The position numbers and the translations under genes are program-made. Shown here piece after piece: positions 1 through 8,920 of a DNA stretch of 57,598 bases (position 1 is the first letter of the stretch; each line of letters begins with the position of its first letter). A model generated the notes under the pieces. The model saw nothing but the letters and a program-made list of their open reading frames with translations. It made no database searches and was not told the origin of the DNA. This stretch comes from JANLSE01 sp038214135 (GTDB taxonomy: Bacteria > Chloroflexota > Chloroflexia > Chloroflexales > Roseiflexaceae): NCBI GenBank assembly GCA_038214135.1, contig JBBQSD010000023.1, positions 1 to 57,598 of the forward strand, in the 5' to 3' direction.

Positions 1-1
1 A

Positions 2-427
2 CGGACTATCACACGCGTCCATGCTGTGGTATTGATGCTGGTTTCACTCTCTGCAATTGCTGTTTCCTCGGTCGGACACTTTGGCGGCGTTGGCGTGTAC
101 GGTTTTCTGCGCGACAATCCAATCGGCTACGGCGGGCTGTACCAAGCCTACCTGCTGATGTTTATTATCGCAATCACCCTCTGGCGAGGGGCATCCCAAG
201 CGAACACCCTGCGCTGGCATGTCATCGGCTTGCTCGCGCACCTGCCGCCATTAACCGGCCTGATACTGTTGTGGAGTGACTTTCGCGCTGTTGGTGGTGC
301 GACGGTTGCCATCGGCAGTCTCACATTTCACACGCTCTGGATCGTGGTGGAAGCGCTCGCGGCACTCTCGATCATAACCGCGCCCGCGACGGCGGCAGTA
401 AGTGAGCAGAGCCTTGTGCGTTCGTAA
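2..427 (+). CDS. small integral membrane protein, 5' end cut by window edge
   Basis: The frame is open to the left edge; the first internal start is a GTG at 26, so the N-terminus probably lies outside the window. About 133 residues are visible and contain four hydrophobic stretches separated by short loops, as in a small polytopic inner-membrane protein. I do not recognise the family. The gene ends 26 bases inside the next gene, an alpha/beta hydrolase, so the two are probably co-transcribed and translationally coupled. No catalytic motif is visible and no function is proposed. Confidence 0.6.
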   Translation, partial: RTITRVHAVVLMLVSLSAIAVSSVGHFGGVGVYGFLRDNPIGYGGLYQAYLLMFIIAITLWRGASQANTLRWHVIGLLAHLPPLTGLILLWSDFRAVGGATVAIGSLTFHTLWIVVEALAALSIITAPATAAVSEQSLVRS

Positions 428-1424
428 TCGTTTCGGTTGGTTCAAGCGCACGCTGCTGATAATCCTGGGCGGGATTGTGGCGCTGGTAGGGATCGGGGCG
501 ACATACCAGGCTGTGGCAACCGCGTACGACCGGCGCAGCTACCCGCCGCCCGGCCAGTTGGTAGATGTTGGTGGCTATTCATTACATCTGTATTGTACGG
601 GCGCGAACCTGGATGGCCATGCAACCATCATTCTAGAGCAGGGCGGCGGCGGTAACTCACTCGCTTGGTTTCTGATCCAGCCCGAGCTGGCGAAAGCCAC
701 ACGGGTATGCAGCTATGATCGCGCCGGGCAGGGCTGGAGCGACCCTGGGCCTGAGCCGCGCGACGGCAACCAGATCGCCAAAGAGCTGCATACGCTGCTC
801 CACAACGCTGGCATTTCCGGCCCATATGTGCTGGTTGGTCATTCCTACGGCGGCCTGTTTGTGCGTGCCTATGCGGCTTGCTACCCTGATGACGTCGCGG
901 GCCTCGTGCTGCTCGACTCGGCGCATCCGGATCAGTGGACTCGCACCCCGGCCGGGCAGGAACAATATGCGAATGATTCGCGGATCTACAGCATCGCGCG
1001 GGTACTGGCCCGGCTGGGGGTTCTACGCATCTTGCCCAACCCGCTCACGATTCCGCCCGCGGGACTCGCGCCACAGCAGGCAGCCGAATGGCAGGCGATC
1101 TACGGCGCCACGCAATTCTGGGACACAACCGAGGCCGAGTCGCGCGCCCTCTCCGCCACGATGGCACAGGTTCGCAGCGCGGCTGCCCTATCTCCGGGCG
1201 TGCCAGTGCTGGTGGTGAGCGCGGGCGAGCATATACACGCCGACGCAAACTGGGCGATGTTTCAGCACGAGTTGGCCGCAATTACTCCGTCGAGCAGGCA
1301 GATTGTGATCGCGGGAGCAACGCATGAATCGCTCTGGGCTGAGCCGCAGGGCGCACAGGCGAGTGTCGCGGCAATCCTCAGTATGGCCCGCCAACCACTA
1401 TCGAATAGGAGCAAGCAACCATGA
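402..1424 (+). CDS. alpha/beta hydrolase with N-terminal membrane anchor
   Basis: Serine hydrolase of the alpha/beta fold, substrate unknown. The nucleophile elbow GHSYGG places the likely catalytic Ser at residue 148. It is preceded by the SYDRAGQGWSD motif typical of the proline-iminopeptidase/lipase-like branch, and the C-terminal GATHES supplies the expected catalytic His. Residues 15-40 form one hydrophobic helix, so the enzyme is probably tethered to the membrane with its domain outside. The start is a GTG inside the previous gene, chosen because the frame and anchor fit; an internal start cannot be excluded. Length (340 aa) is normal. The next gene starts at the stop codon (ATGA overlap), so this is an operon of membrane-linked proteins. 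Confidence 0.75.
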   Translation: MSRALCVRNRFGWFKRTLLIILGGIVALVGIGATYQAVATAYDRRSYPPPGQLVDVGGYSLHLYCTGANLDGHATIILEQGGGGNSLAWFLIQPELAKATRVCSYDRAGQGWSDPGPEPRDGNQIAKELHTLLHNAGISGPYVLVGHSYGGLFVRAYAACYPDDVAGLVLLDSAHPDQWTRTPAGQEQYANDSRIYSIARVLARLGVLRILPNPLTIPPAGLAPQQAAEWQAIYGATQFWDTTEAESRALSATMAQVRSAAALSPGVPVLVVSAGEHIHADANWAMFQHELAAITPSSRQIVIAGATHESLWAEPQGAQASVAAILSMARQPLSNRSKQP

Positions 1425-1756
1425 CTGCTATGACGCCCTTTATCAAGCGTCATGCCCTGGCTGCGTTCTTCACGCTTGCCTGCGGCCTGACCTGGTTTGG
1501 TGTCTGGGCCTCAGACGCGCTGTGCAATGGCACGCTGCTATTGATCGCGCTTGCCTTGCCCTTGGCGCTGTTGATCCCTGGCCCATTGATCACCGCGCTG
1601 ATCGTCACCGCGATCACCAATGGCAAGCTGGGATTGCGTGCGCTCCTGCACAGCTTGACACACTTTCTGGCGGATCGTCGCGATTGGGGCAGCCGGGTTG
1701 CGAACATGATCATAGAACAACAGTGTGTCGCCATGTTGATCGACCAACTGGTATGA
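1421..1756 (+). pseudogene. truncated CPBP (CAAX-like) intramembrane protease, N-terminal piece
   Basis: The 111 residues resemble the N-terminal two membrane helices of CPBP-family intramembrane proteases: an FIKRHALAAFF start, a GPLITALIVTAITNGK turn, then a GLRALLHSLTHF amphipathic segment. After about residue 90 the similarity stops and the frame ends. The helices with the EExxxR and HxxxN metalloprotease motifs are absent, while complete members have roughly 250-300 residues. It overlaps the hydrolase stop by ATGA. I read it as a gene whose 3' two-thirds were deleted. It could instead be a real short membrane protein, so pseudogene status is an inference. Confidence 0.5.
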
Positions 1757-1795
1757 GCAGCATAGCATCCGTGTTTGTTGGTTGATGATTCGTTG

Positions 1796-2410
1796 TTAGG
1801 CCGGATCTATTCCTGCTGCCTGGCGCTGAGTGGCGAACTCGCTGGCAATTGCATCGTTTTCAAAGGTCAGCTGCAGCTGGGTGGCATCTTGCTTAAGGGT
1901 GGCCCGAAGGCCGGGGATATACTCGCCATCAGATAGTAACTGGGCGACCAGCAGTGGTGCGCGTAGCATCGAGTGGCCCATGAACGGCCACAGGATCAGG
2001 CGGGTCAGCAATTCGGCCAAAAACCCGCCAGCCAGCCCGGCCAGTAGGCCGAAGAAGGCTCCCAGAACCAGTGATGGCGCATCCTGCGGCCGCCCATACG
2101 TATCGAGCCCAAGCCAGTTTGCGCCAACAAAGACTGCAACGAACACCAGCCCACCAACCAGAAGAAAGCCGAGCAGCGAGGGGATCAACCCGATCCAGAA
2201 CAGTGAGAGAGTCGCCTGCGCACAGGCTTGGCAGTGCGGCACTTGCAGCTGTACCTTGATTGGTACCTGGCGTTGTTTGCGCATGACCAGCTTTGCCAGG
2301 ATGATCCGGCTTTCGGTTGTGGCTGCTGCCCCACAGCCTACACACCGATTGGGAAAGCGAACATCGCAGCGCCCATTTGCCGCGATCGGAATTTCGAAAC
2401 TGCTTGCCAT
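1796..2410 (-). CDS. zinc-ribbon membrane protein of unknown function
   Basis: Predicted protein of 204 residues. The start is the ATG at 2410, chosen because a purine-rich GGGAAAGGG lies just upstream and because the longer open frame to 2794 has no plausible upstream coding sequence. The N-terminal part carries two Cys pairs, CVGC and CQAC, about 45 residues apart, which probably bind one zinc ion. Two hydrophobic segments follow (about residues 68-90 and 105-125), with a glycine-rich turn between, then a charged cytosolic tail. The layout resembles bacterial zinc-ribbon transmembrane proteins with no known role. It lies convergent with the truncated CPBP gene and downstream of the TPR fragment. 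Confidence 0.6.
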   Translation of the reverse strand: MASSFEIPIAANGRCDVRFPNRCVGCGAAATTESRIILAKLVMRKQRQVPIKVQLQVPHCQACAQATLSLFWIGLIPSLLGFLLVGGLVFVAVFVGANWLGLDTYGRPQDAPSLVLGAFFGLLAGLAGGFLAELLTRLILWPFMGHSMLRAPLLVAQLLSDGEYIPGLRATLKQDATQLQLTFENDAIASEFATQRQAAGIDPA

Positions 2411-2471
2411 TCTGTACCCTTTCCCGAATCGTTCGTGTGTATAATCGCCGTTCTGCTGCCAAGCGTTCAAG

Positions 2472-3830
2472 TCAGCGTGAGGTATGAGCGATGTTCGTTT
2501 CATTAATACTTCCATGGGTGAGTGCCAGGGCAATCGCCTGGGTTGGCGCCATGGTGCGGCCCTCAGCCCAGGCAATCGCATACACTGCTGGCTCGAGTGC
2601 CTGCTGAATAATCTGCAGCGCCTGTTCATGGCGTGGCTGCTCTGCGAGTGAGATTGGGAGGCCGAGTTGCTCGCGCATGGCTGCAGCAGTTGCATATAGC
2701 CTAGTTGCCAGCAGCGCCTGGTGCTGTGCGGCACAGCTGGCCAGCCCTTCCAACCCTTCAGCGACGCCAGGCTGAAAGCCCAATGCGTTGGCAAGCATCA
2801 GGCTCTGCCGGAACAGGTGAATGGCAGTTGCCCGATCACCAGTGCGGAATGCCAGCAGCGCCAGTCGAGCCTGGACGGTGGCAACCTGTGATTGATCACC
2901 GAGCCGCTCCAGGATCACCAGAGCCGCGTTATAGTGCTGCCTGGCCATGTGCATATCGCTATGGTCGCCAGCAATATCGCCGAGGTTGAGCAGCGCGGTG
3001 GCGGTGGACCAGTCATCGCCAAGTTGCTGTGCGAGCTCCAGGCTGCGGGTAAAGGCTGTGCTGGCTGCTGCGATCTGTCCCTGGTCGCGTGCAATAGCGC
3101 CGATCCCCAGACTGACCAGCGCGATATCGGCCTGGCTTTCATGCTGCTGGTAGATTGCTAGGCATTCCATGTACAGTTCCATCGCCAGTTCATGGTTGTT
3201 CTGATGGCAGTGTAGATTGCCGAGGTTGTGCAAAACGGCAGCAACCCCGGTGCTATCGCCGAGTGCGCGGTTCAGCGAGAGGCTGGCTTCATAGCAGACC
3301 AGTGCCTGTGCAAATGTGCCCTGTTCGGCCTTTAGCAGCCCAAGATGGCTGAGGACACGCGCTTCACCACGCTGATGTCGCTCACTGCGGTACAGGTTCA
3401 GGGCCACATTCATCCATAGCTCTGCCTGCTGGTACTCGCCCTGGCGCCAGGCCAGGATACCAGCGCCATCAAGCGCATGGGCGCGTGCAGCAGCGTTGCC
3501 TGCCAGCGGTAATGCCAGAAAGGTCTCCAGCCACTGACGGCCCTCGCGTAGCATGCCGCGCATATACCAGAAGCGCCACAGCGCCCCAACCAGCCGTAGG
3601 CCCTGCGCTTGTGCACCAGAGTCGATCGCCCAGCCCAGTAGCATCCGGATTGTGACGTGTTCAGCCTCCAGGCGGGCGATCCATAGTGCCTGGTTCGCAC
3701 TGAAACTGAGCTGCTCCTCGGCCTGCTCGGCCCGCTTGATATACGTACTCAGCAATCGGCAATGCAGCAGATCGACCTCAGCACGCGCGCGCAGCTGCTC
3801 CTGCCCGTATTCGCGCATCATTGCCAGCAT
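2472..3830 (-). pseudogene. TPR tail of an AfsR/LuxR-like STAND regulator, N-terminus deleted
   Basis: The 452 residues are almost entirely tetratricopeptide repeats; helix pairs such as ALDGAGILAWRQGEYQQAE and VLHNLGNLHCHQNNHELAM recur about every 40 residues. The first residues (MLAMMREYGQEQL) match the linker that normally follows the NB-ARC and winged-helix modules of large bacterial regulators. The DNA-binding and P-loop parts are missing, and upstream sequence runs directly into a truncated nucleotidyltransferase in another frame. I infer a deletion that removed the front of this gene and the back of its neighbour. Whether the remaining TPR region is still translated is unclear. Confidence 0.6.
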
Positions 3831-4477
3831 GGGGTGAGCTGCGTAAGGAACTCAGCAGGAAGCGCTTTTTCAACCTTCTCATGGCCATCGGTATCGCTGT
3901 TATCCCCATAATAGAGCCGTGCCAGGTTCATGCAGATGCTACGTAACTCCGCGAGCTGGCCAGATGCCCACCAGAGCTGTCCACGAGCCATGGCGGTGAT
4001 GAAGTGCGACATATCATGCCAGAAACAGTTCAGTAAGAACTGCAGGGTCGCCCGCTGCTCAGCCTGGTCTGGCCGCTGTTCGGGAAATAGCACCCCTTCA
4101 AGCAGCGCTTGCTTGTCGATCAAGGCCCGGTATGGCCCACACTGGATCTGATCAAGATTGCCTGGGCTGAAAAACCAGAGCTCCACCTCGGTGCCATCGG
4201 CATAGATTGTAAAGGCAAGATTTGGACGATGAAAGTCCTCCAGAAAGGCTAGCTCGCCAAGCTTGCCGAGAAATGTTGCCCGTGCGGCATAAAAATCCTC
4301 AAATGCCGCCCCATCCACAATGATGGTCAGATCCAGATCAGAGCCAGCATCGGCAGTGCCTTTCGCATGTGAGCCGCCAATGAACGCCGCCAGCACATGC
4401 GGATCAGCCTGGCATGCCGCTACAAAGCGTTCCAAAAAGACCCGCTGATTAACGGCCATTACTCGCTCGGTACTCAA
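3818..4477 (-). pseudogene. nucleotidyltransferase-domain protein, C-terminus truncated
   Basis: The N-terminal half contains the GG-SHAKGTADAGSDLDL signature of the pol-beta/MNT nucleotidyltransferase fold, with the paired metal-binding Asp residues, and a FIGGSHAKG strand before it. Such proteins transfer nucleotidyl groups, for example to aminoglycosides or toxin targets; the substrate here is unknown. The best start is a TTG at 4477 behind GGAGGAGG; an ATG at 4459 is the alternative. The last residues (LTPCWQ) are out-of-frame sequence belonging to the TPR fragment, so the natural C-terminus is lost. The domain itself looks complete, so residual activity is possible. Confidence 0.6.
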
Positions 4478-4649
4478 CGGAGCCTCCTCCAACTATCAGC
4501 GCGCCATCGAACACGGGAACCTGATACGCTCGCGCTTGCTGTAGAACCCATGAAACCACATTTGTGGCCTCTTGTATAGCCACGCAATTCGTTCTTGACA
4601 ATCAGCACGAATATGCATTTACTAATCGGTTAATTAACGAACAGGTTTA

Positions 4650-5030
4650 TCAGAGGTCATCCGAATCGTCAGCCGTGCTGTGGTGATCGGCCGGGTGCTC
4701 GTCCCCTGGTGTGGTCCCATGCGCACCGAAGCCGATTTTCTGGCGCATGTGCAGGCGGTCGTTGCCAGTGACCCGACCACACGACGCTGGCGGTTTGTCA
4801 TCGACAATCTCCACATCCATCAATCGGCGTCGCTGGTGCGCTGGGTCGCGGCCGAGTCTGATCGGGATCTTGACTTGGGCGAGAAGGGCACGGCGGGCAT
4901 TCTGTACACCCAGCCGAGCCGAGCGACCTTTTTGAGCGACCCGACGCATCGGATGGTGTTTCACTCCACGCCGCCGCAGAGCTTCTGGCTCAACCAGATC
5001 GAGATTTGGTTCAGCATCCTGGTTTGGTGA
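4650..5030 (+). mobile_element. IS630-family transposase remnant (C-terminal DDE part)
   Basis: The frame from about 4653 reads FVIDNLHIHQSASLVRWV and later HSTPPQSFWLNQIEIWFSIL, the last two catalytic blocks of IS630/Tc1-type DDE transposases (the DN before the helix and the final WLNQIE). The N-terminal helix-turn-helix and first Asp block are missing, and the C-terminus stops within the final helix near 5022. No terminal inverted repeats can be paired. It sits in the middle of an oppositely oriented lipoprotein gene and probably marks the insertion that disrupted it. Confidence 0.75.
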
Positions 5031-5174
5031 TAAAACCGCTGGTGTGCGTATGCTCGCATTTCCTGAAGCAGACACGTTATCTGCCGATGGTGTCACACTT
5101 CGTGTACAGCCGCTCATCATGAGTATGGTGATGCCAACCACGAATAGCTTGCGATACACGGGTAGAATACTCAT
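5022..5174 (-). pseudogene. N-terminal fragment of a secreted lipoprotein
   Basis: From the ATG at 5174, behind an AAGGAAGG ribosome site, there is a classical signal peptide: MSILPVYRK, a hydrophobic core, and the lipobox MMSGC followed by a Ser/Asn-rich linker. After about 48 residues the frame runs into the antisense of the IS630 remnant, so the mature domain is lost. The longer open frame to 4650 is IS DNA and should not be read as this protein. The family cannot be identified from the remaining piece. Confidence 0.55.
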
Positions 5175-5430
5175 AACAGCCTTCCTTTCCTTCTTGCAGG
5201 CAATCATTGTAAAAGCGATTGTCGGAATGAGATCAATCGTTTGTATCAGTCGTTGAGGCGCGCTGCACAACCGCTGTCGATACAATTATTCAGGAAGCGA
5301 TTTTGCGGCCATGCTGATACTCAGAAACGACATATACGTGAATCTGCGCAAAGAAAACGGTGTATGCAGAGTCGTTTAGTGCTCCTGTGCAATGGGACGA
5401 TGCTGGCGTACAACGCAGGTTATTGTCACG

Positions 5431-5446
5431 TGGCATACATATTGCA
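5431..5446 (+). promoter_or_regulatory. -24/-12 (sigma-54-like) promoter element
   Basis: TGGCATACATATTGCA fits the TGGCAYR-N4-TTGCW consensus at every position. It lies about 92 bases before the membrane protein start at 5539. One of eleven similar elements in the 5.4-23 kb island; the assignment is by pattern only. Confidence 0.5.
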
Positions 5447-5538
5447 CCCATAGGAGTGGTTCCGATGGCGCAACTAGCTGCACATACAATTCTGGTTTGC
5501 GTGCTGAAATGAGTGTCCATAAGAAAGGATAGTGATGT

Positions 5539-6006
5539 ATGCGATCACATCACGATGCACCACCCATGATTCGTGGGGCTGTGGCTGGGGCGTGCGCAAC
5601 ACTTCCTATGACCTTTTGCATGATGCGTCTGTTTCGTGCGCTCCCTCAGGATCAGCAGTATCCGCTCCCACCAGCGGAGATCACCGCAATTCTTATAGAT
5701 CGACTGGGACTCGCTATCCACCTTACTCAAAAAGAACAGACAATGCTGACGCTTCTTGCTCACATCGCCTATGGCAGTGCCGGTGGGGTTCTCTACGGCA
5801 TCGTAGCACAAAAGTTTGCACAACCAGCTCCGATAAAAGGCATAATCTATGGCCTACTCCTATGGAGTATTAGTTATCTTGGCTGGTTACCAGGGTTACA
5901 TATCCTAAGTTCTGCTATTGAGCACCCCGCACAACGCAATGGGCTTATGATTACGGCCCATCTTGTGTGGGGCACGATCCTGGCTGAACTATTTGTTAGG
6001 AAATGA
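5539..6006 (+). CDS. uncharacterised four-helix membrane protein
   Basis: The protein has 155 residues. The ATG at 5539 is preferred over one at 5535 (different frame) because AAGAAAGGAT lies 8 bases before it. It begins with a hydrophobic helix (MIRGAVAGACATLPM), followed by a cytosolic stretch, then three further helices rich in Gly and Ala. The plan resembles small YagU/DUF1440-like inner-membrane proteins, but I cannot confirm the family. It is the first gene of the stress island and lies ahead of the catalase. A -24/-12-like promoter at 5431 suggests control shared with the catalase and its neighbours. Confidence 0.6.
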   Translation: MRSHHDAPPMIRGAVAGACATLPMTFCMMRLFRALPQDQQYPLPPAEITAILIDRLGLAIHLTQKEQTMLTLLAHIAYGSAGGVLYGIVAQKFAQPAPIKGIIYGLLLWSISYLGWLPGLHILSSAIEHPAQRNGLMITAHLVWGTILAELFVRK

Positions 6007-6054
6007 TATACACCTTGTTTCAGAAAAAGTGCTCACCGCTTCTGAAGCACTTCT

Positions 6055-6070
6055 TGGCATACTTTCTGCT
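6055..6070 (+). promoter_or_regulatory. -24/-12 (sigma-54-like) promoter element before katE
   Basis: TGGCATACTTTCTGCT differs from the TGGCAYR-N4-TTGCW consensus at one position (CTGCT for TTGCT). It lies 131 bases before the catalase ATG, leaving room for an untranslated leader. Confidence 0.45.
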
Positions 6071-6201
6071 ATATCGAGAATGATACATATCATTCTGAAT
6101 GTGAACTTCCCGCTCGTGCATACGTGGCTATTAGGGAACAGAAGGTACTGTCGTAGGAGAATAGTATCGGCAGCAGCGTATAGGAATAAGGAGGCATTCC
6201 C

Positions 6202-8451
6202 ATGGCAGATCAAGGGCATATCCAAAAACATAGTAAGGATGATGATTTAGCAAAAGATAGCACTGAAGCAGCGCCGGAGTTGACTGACAATATGGGCCAT
6301 CGGGTTGGCGATGATCAAAACTCGCTGCGTGTGGGTACACGTGGGCCAACTCTCATGGAAGACTTTCTGTTTCGCGAAAAGCTTCATCACTTTGATCACG
6401 AGCGTATTCCCGAACGCGTTGTGCATGCCCGTGGCACGGGAGCGCATGGCTACTTTGAGCTGTATGATTCCCTAGAACAGTATACGACGGCCAAGATATT
6501 GACCGATACGTCAACAAAAACGCCCGTCTTTGTGCGCTTTTCCACGGTGGTTGGCTTTCGAGGATCTGCAGATACTGCCCGTGATGTCCGTGGTTTTGCC
6601 ATTAAGTTCTATACTGAGGAAGGCAACTGGGATATTGTTGGCAATAACATGCCGGTCTTTTTTATTCAGGATGCTATTAAGTTTCCTGATTTGATTCATG
6701 CGGCCAAGCCTGAACCAGATACCGAGATGCCCCAGGCAGCGACGGCCCACGATACGTTTTGGGATTTCATATCGCTCACGCCTGAGTCAATGCATACGAT
6801 CATGTGGGCCATGAGTGACCGGGGCCTCCCACGTTCATATTCCATGATGGAGGGTTTTGGTGTTCATACATTCCGGCTGATCAATGCGCCGGGACAATCA
6901 CACTTTGTGAAGTTCCACTGGAAGCCACTCCTTGGTGTGCATTCATTAGTCTGGGATGAAGCACAGAAGATTGCTGGCAAAGATCCGGATTTCCATCGCC
7001 GAAGCCTGTATGAGGCGATCCAGAGCGGTCAGTATCCACAATGGGAATTTGGGGTGCAGATTATTAAGGACGGTACTGAATCGCAATTCGATTTCGATAT
7101 CCTTGATGCAACCAAGCTCGTGCCAGAGGATCTTATTCCCGTACAGCGAATCGGCAAGCTCACCCTGAATCGCATCCCCGATAATTTCTTTGCTGAAACT
7201 GAGCAAGTGGCATTTATGACCACGAATATCGTACCAGGCATTGATTTCACCGACGATCCATTACTCCAGGGCCGCAATTTCTCCTATTTAGATACGCAGT
7301 TATCCCGCCTTGGCACCCCAAACTGGCAGGAATTACCGATTAATCGGCCTTTGGCCAATGTATCAAATAATCAGCGTGATGGCCACATGCGCCGAATGAT
7401 TAACAAGGGCCGTGTTTCGTATGAACCGAATTCGCTCAGTGGCAATATTCCTAACCAAGCCCCACCCGCACAAGCTGGCTTTGTGAGTTATCCCGCCTCG
7501 GTATCTGGATCGAAAGTGCGTCAGCGCAGCAAAAGTTTTAGTGATCACTATGGCCAGGCGCGGCTGTTCTGGAATAGTATGGCACCAATCGAGAGGGAAC
7601 ATATAACGAAAGCGCTCCAGTTTGAACTGAGCAAAGTTGAGACGCGAGAGATACGTCAACGCATGCTTGGGCATCTGCAACAGATCAATGAGGTACTAGC
7701 CGCTCAGGTTGCACTGGCGCTTGGCGAAGCACCACAAACCAGCCATCCAACTGCATCACCAGGGAGTACTGCTGACTCAAAGGATGAGACAGCTCTATTT
7801 ACCGATGCTACCACGCCAACCAGTGCATCGGGCGGCCTGCAACGCGCCAAGGGCTTGAGCATGGAAGAAGATCAGCCATTGCTTCCACAAGGGCGGAAAG
7901 TCGCTATCTTGGCTGCTGATGGGGTGGCAGATGATCAGATGAGTGTACTCGTTCAGGAACTCAGCGGAGCTGGTATAGCCAGCGATGTGATCGGATTGCA
8001 TCTTGGATCGCTTGGCCCTCATGTGATTGCGACTAAGACGCTGGCAAACAGTGATATGGTTCTGTATGATGCAGTGATTGTGCTAGGCGGTGAAAAAAGT
8101 GTGAAATCGCTCATGCAGAAAGGCGAGGCACACAGCTTTATTAGTGAGGCGTATAAACACGGCAAGCCGATCAGCGGTATTGGCGAAGGTGTGGAACTCT
8201 TGAGTGCCTCCGAAATTGGCAAGCTGCTCCGATCCATCAGCCCTGATCCATCGGCTGCAACTGCTACTACAAGCAAGGAAAAGAAGCAATCGAATGATGG
8301 GCAGACGCTTCTTGCCAACGATAGTCATGCGGCTACACTCGCTACCCATGGCATCATTATTGGATCAAGCGCCAATCTTCAACGGGCCATCCAGCAGTTT
8401 ATTGAGGCGATTGCTCATCATCGCTACTGGGGCCGTCCACGATTGGTTTAA
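6202..8451 (+). CDS. katE: large-subunit catalase, HPII type
   Basis: Haem catalase that decomposes hydrogen peroxide in the cytoplasm. The 749-residue length and a C-terminal flavodoxin/DJ-1-like domain (about residues 570-749, starting GRKVAILAADG) put it in clade II with E. coli HPII. Key residues are visible: distal His75 in ERVVHARG, Asn148 in DIVGNNMPVFF, and the proximal haem ligand Tyr362 in FSYLDTQ. The FVRFSTVVGFRGSADTARDVRG and MMEGFGVHTFR blocks are nearly canonical. The start is fixed by AAGGAGG 7 bases upstream. The gene is monocistronic, with a strong hairpin downstream and a -24/-12-like promoter upstream. HPII-type enzymes typically serve stationary phase and desiccation. Confidence 0.97.
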   Translation: MADQGHIQKHSKDDDLAKDSTEAAPELTDNMGHRVGDDQNSLRVGTRGPTLMEDFLFREKLHHFDHERIPERVVHARGTGAHGYFELYDSLEQYTTAKILTDTSTKTPVFVRFSTVVGFRGSADTARDVRGFAIKFYTEEGNWDIVGNNMPVFFIQDAIKFPDLIHAAKPEPDTEMPQAATAHDTFWDFISLTPESMHTIMWAMSDRGLPRSYSMMEGFGVHTFRLINAPGQSHFVKFHWKPLLGVHSLVWDEAQKIAGKDPDFHRRSLYEAIQSGQYPQWEFGVQIIKDGTESQFDFDILDATKLVPEDLIPVQRIGKLTLNRIPDNFFAETEQVAFMTTNIVPGIDFTDDPLLQGRNFSYLDTQLSRLGTPNWQELPINRPLANVSNNQRDGHMRRMINKGRVSYEPNSLSGNIPNQAPPAQAGFVSYPASVSGSKVRQRSKSFSDHYGQARLFWNSMAPIEREHITKALQFELSKVETREIRQRMLGHLQQINEVLAAQVALALGEAPQTSHPTASPGSTADSKDETALFTDATTPTSASGGLQRAKGLSMEEDQPLLPQGRKVAILAADGVADDQMSVLVQELSGAGIASDVIGLHLGSLGPHVIATKTLANSDMVLYDAVIVLGGEKSVKSLMQKGEAHSFISEAYKHGKPISGIGEGVELLSASEIGKLLRSISPDPSAATATTSKEKKQSNDGQTLLANDSHAATLATHGIIIGSSANLQRAIQQFIEAIAHHRYWGRPRLV

Positions 8452-8553
8452 ATTCTTACGTACGCAGAACGAGGCAGATCTCGGGGTGGCCCACAAAAAT
8501 CTGTGAGCCGCCCACCCATGGTTCAGTGCCACGTATGATGATCCTCTATTGAG

Positions 8554-8587
8554 CCCGCAGGAACGCGCTATAGCGCGTTCCTGTGGG
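8554..8587 (+). terminator. strong hairpin terminator after katE
   Basis: A 17-bp near-perfect inverted repeat (CCCGCAGGAACGCGCTA and its complement with one G-T pair) has no separate loop and is followed by TTTCGTT. It lies 100 bases past the catalase stop. Confidence 0.8.
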
Positions 8588-8848
8588 TTTCGTTATGCGA
8601 TATGTTAAGAGAACGCGTCGGATCAAGCACTTGTGTACCAAGTAGAATCACCACTGCGCTTGTGACGAGAAGAAATGTTCCTCAACCAAATGCATTGGTG
8701 AGGCGACTATTTTTGAGATTGCCAACCAATCTTCAAGTAATGTCGTGTTTGAAGTAACGACGGCAATAGCAGACGAGGCAAGACTCGTCCCATGTTTCTG
8801 TTGCATGCAATACGATTGTATAGAGACGCGTTCTGTTGTTGGACGCAA

Positions 8849-8864
8849 TGGCACAAAAGTTGCA
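8849..8864 (+). promoter_or_regulatory. -24/-12 (sigma-54-like) promoter element
   Basis: TGGCACAAAAGTTGCA matches TGGCAYR-N4-TTGCW fully. It lies 57 bases before the ATG of the F420-dependent oxidoreductase. Apart from this element and the katE hairpin, the 8452-8920 gap holds nothing recognised. Confidence 0.55.
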
Positions 8865-8920
8865 TCAATCATCGTCATCAATGCATCAATAGGCATAATT
8901 GACAACAGAAGGAGTCTGTA

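Noticed and set aside
4650..5285. Long minus-strand frame reading through the IS630 remnant
   Set aside because: Its first 50 residues from 5174 are a real lipoprotein start, but the rest is the antisense of the transposase fragment, so the long product is not credible.
8648..8905. 85-residue minus-strand frame before the F420 oxidoreductase
   Set aside because: No ribosome site and no recognisable motif, and it covers the perfect -24/-12-like element at 8849.
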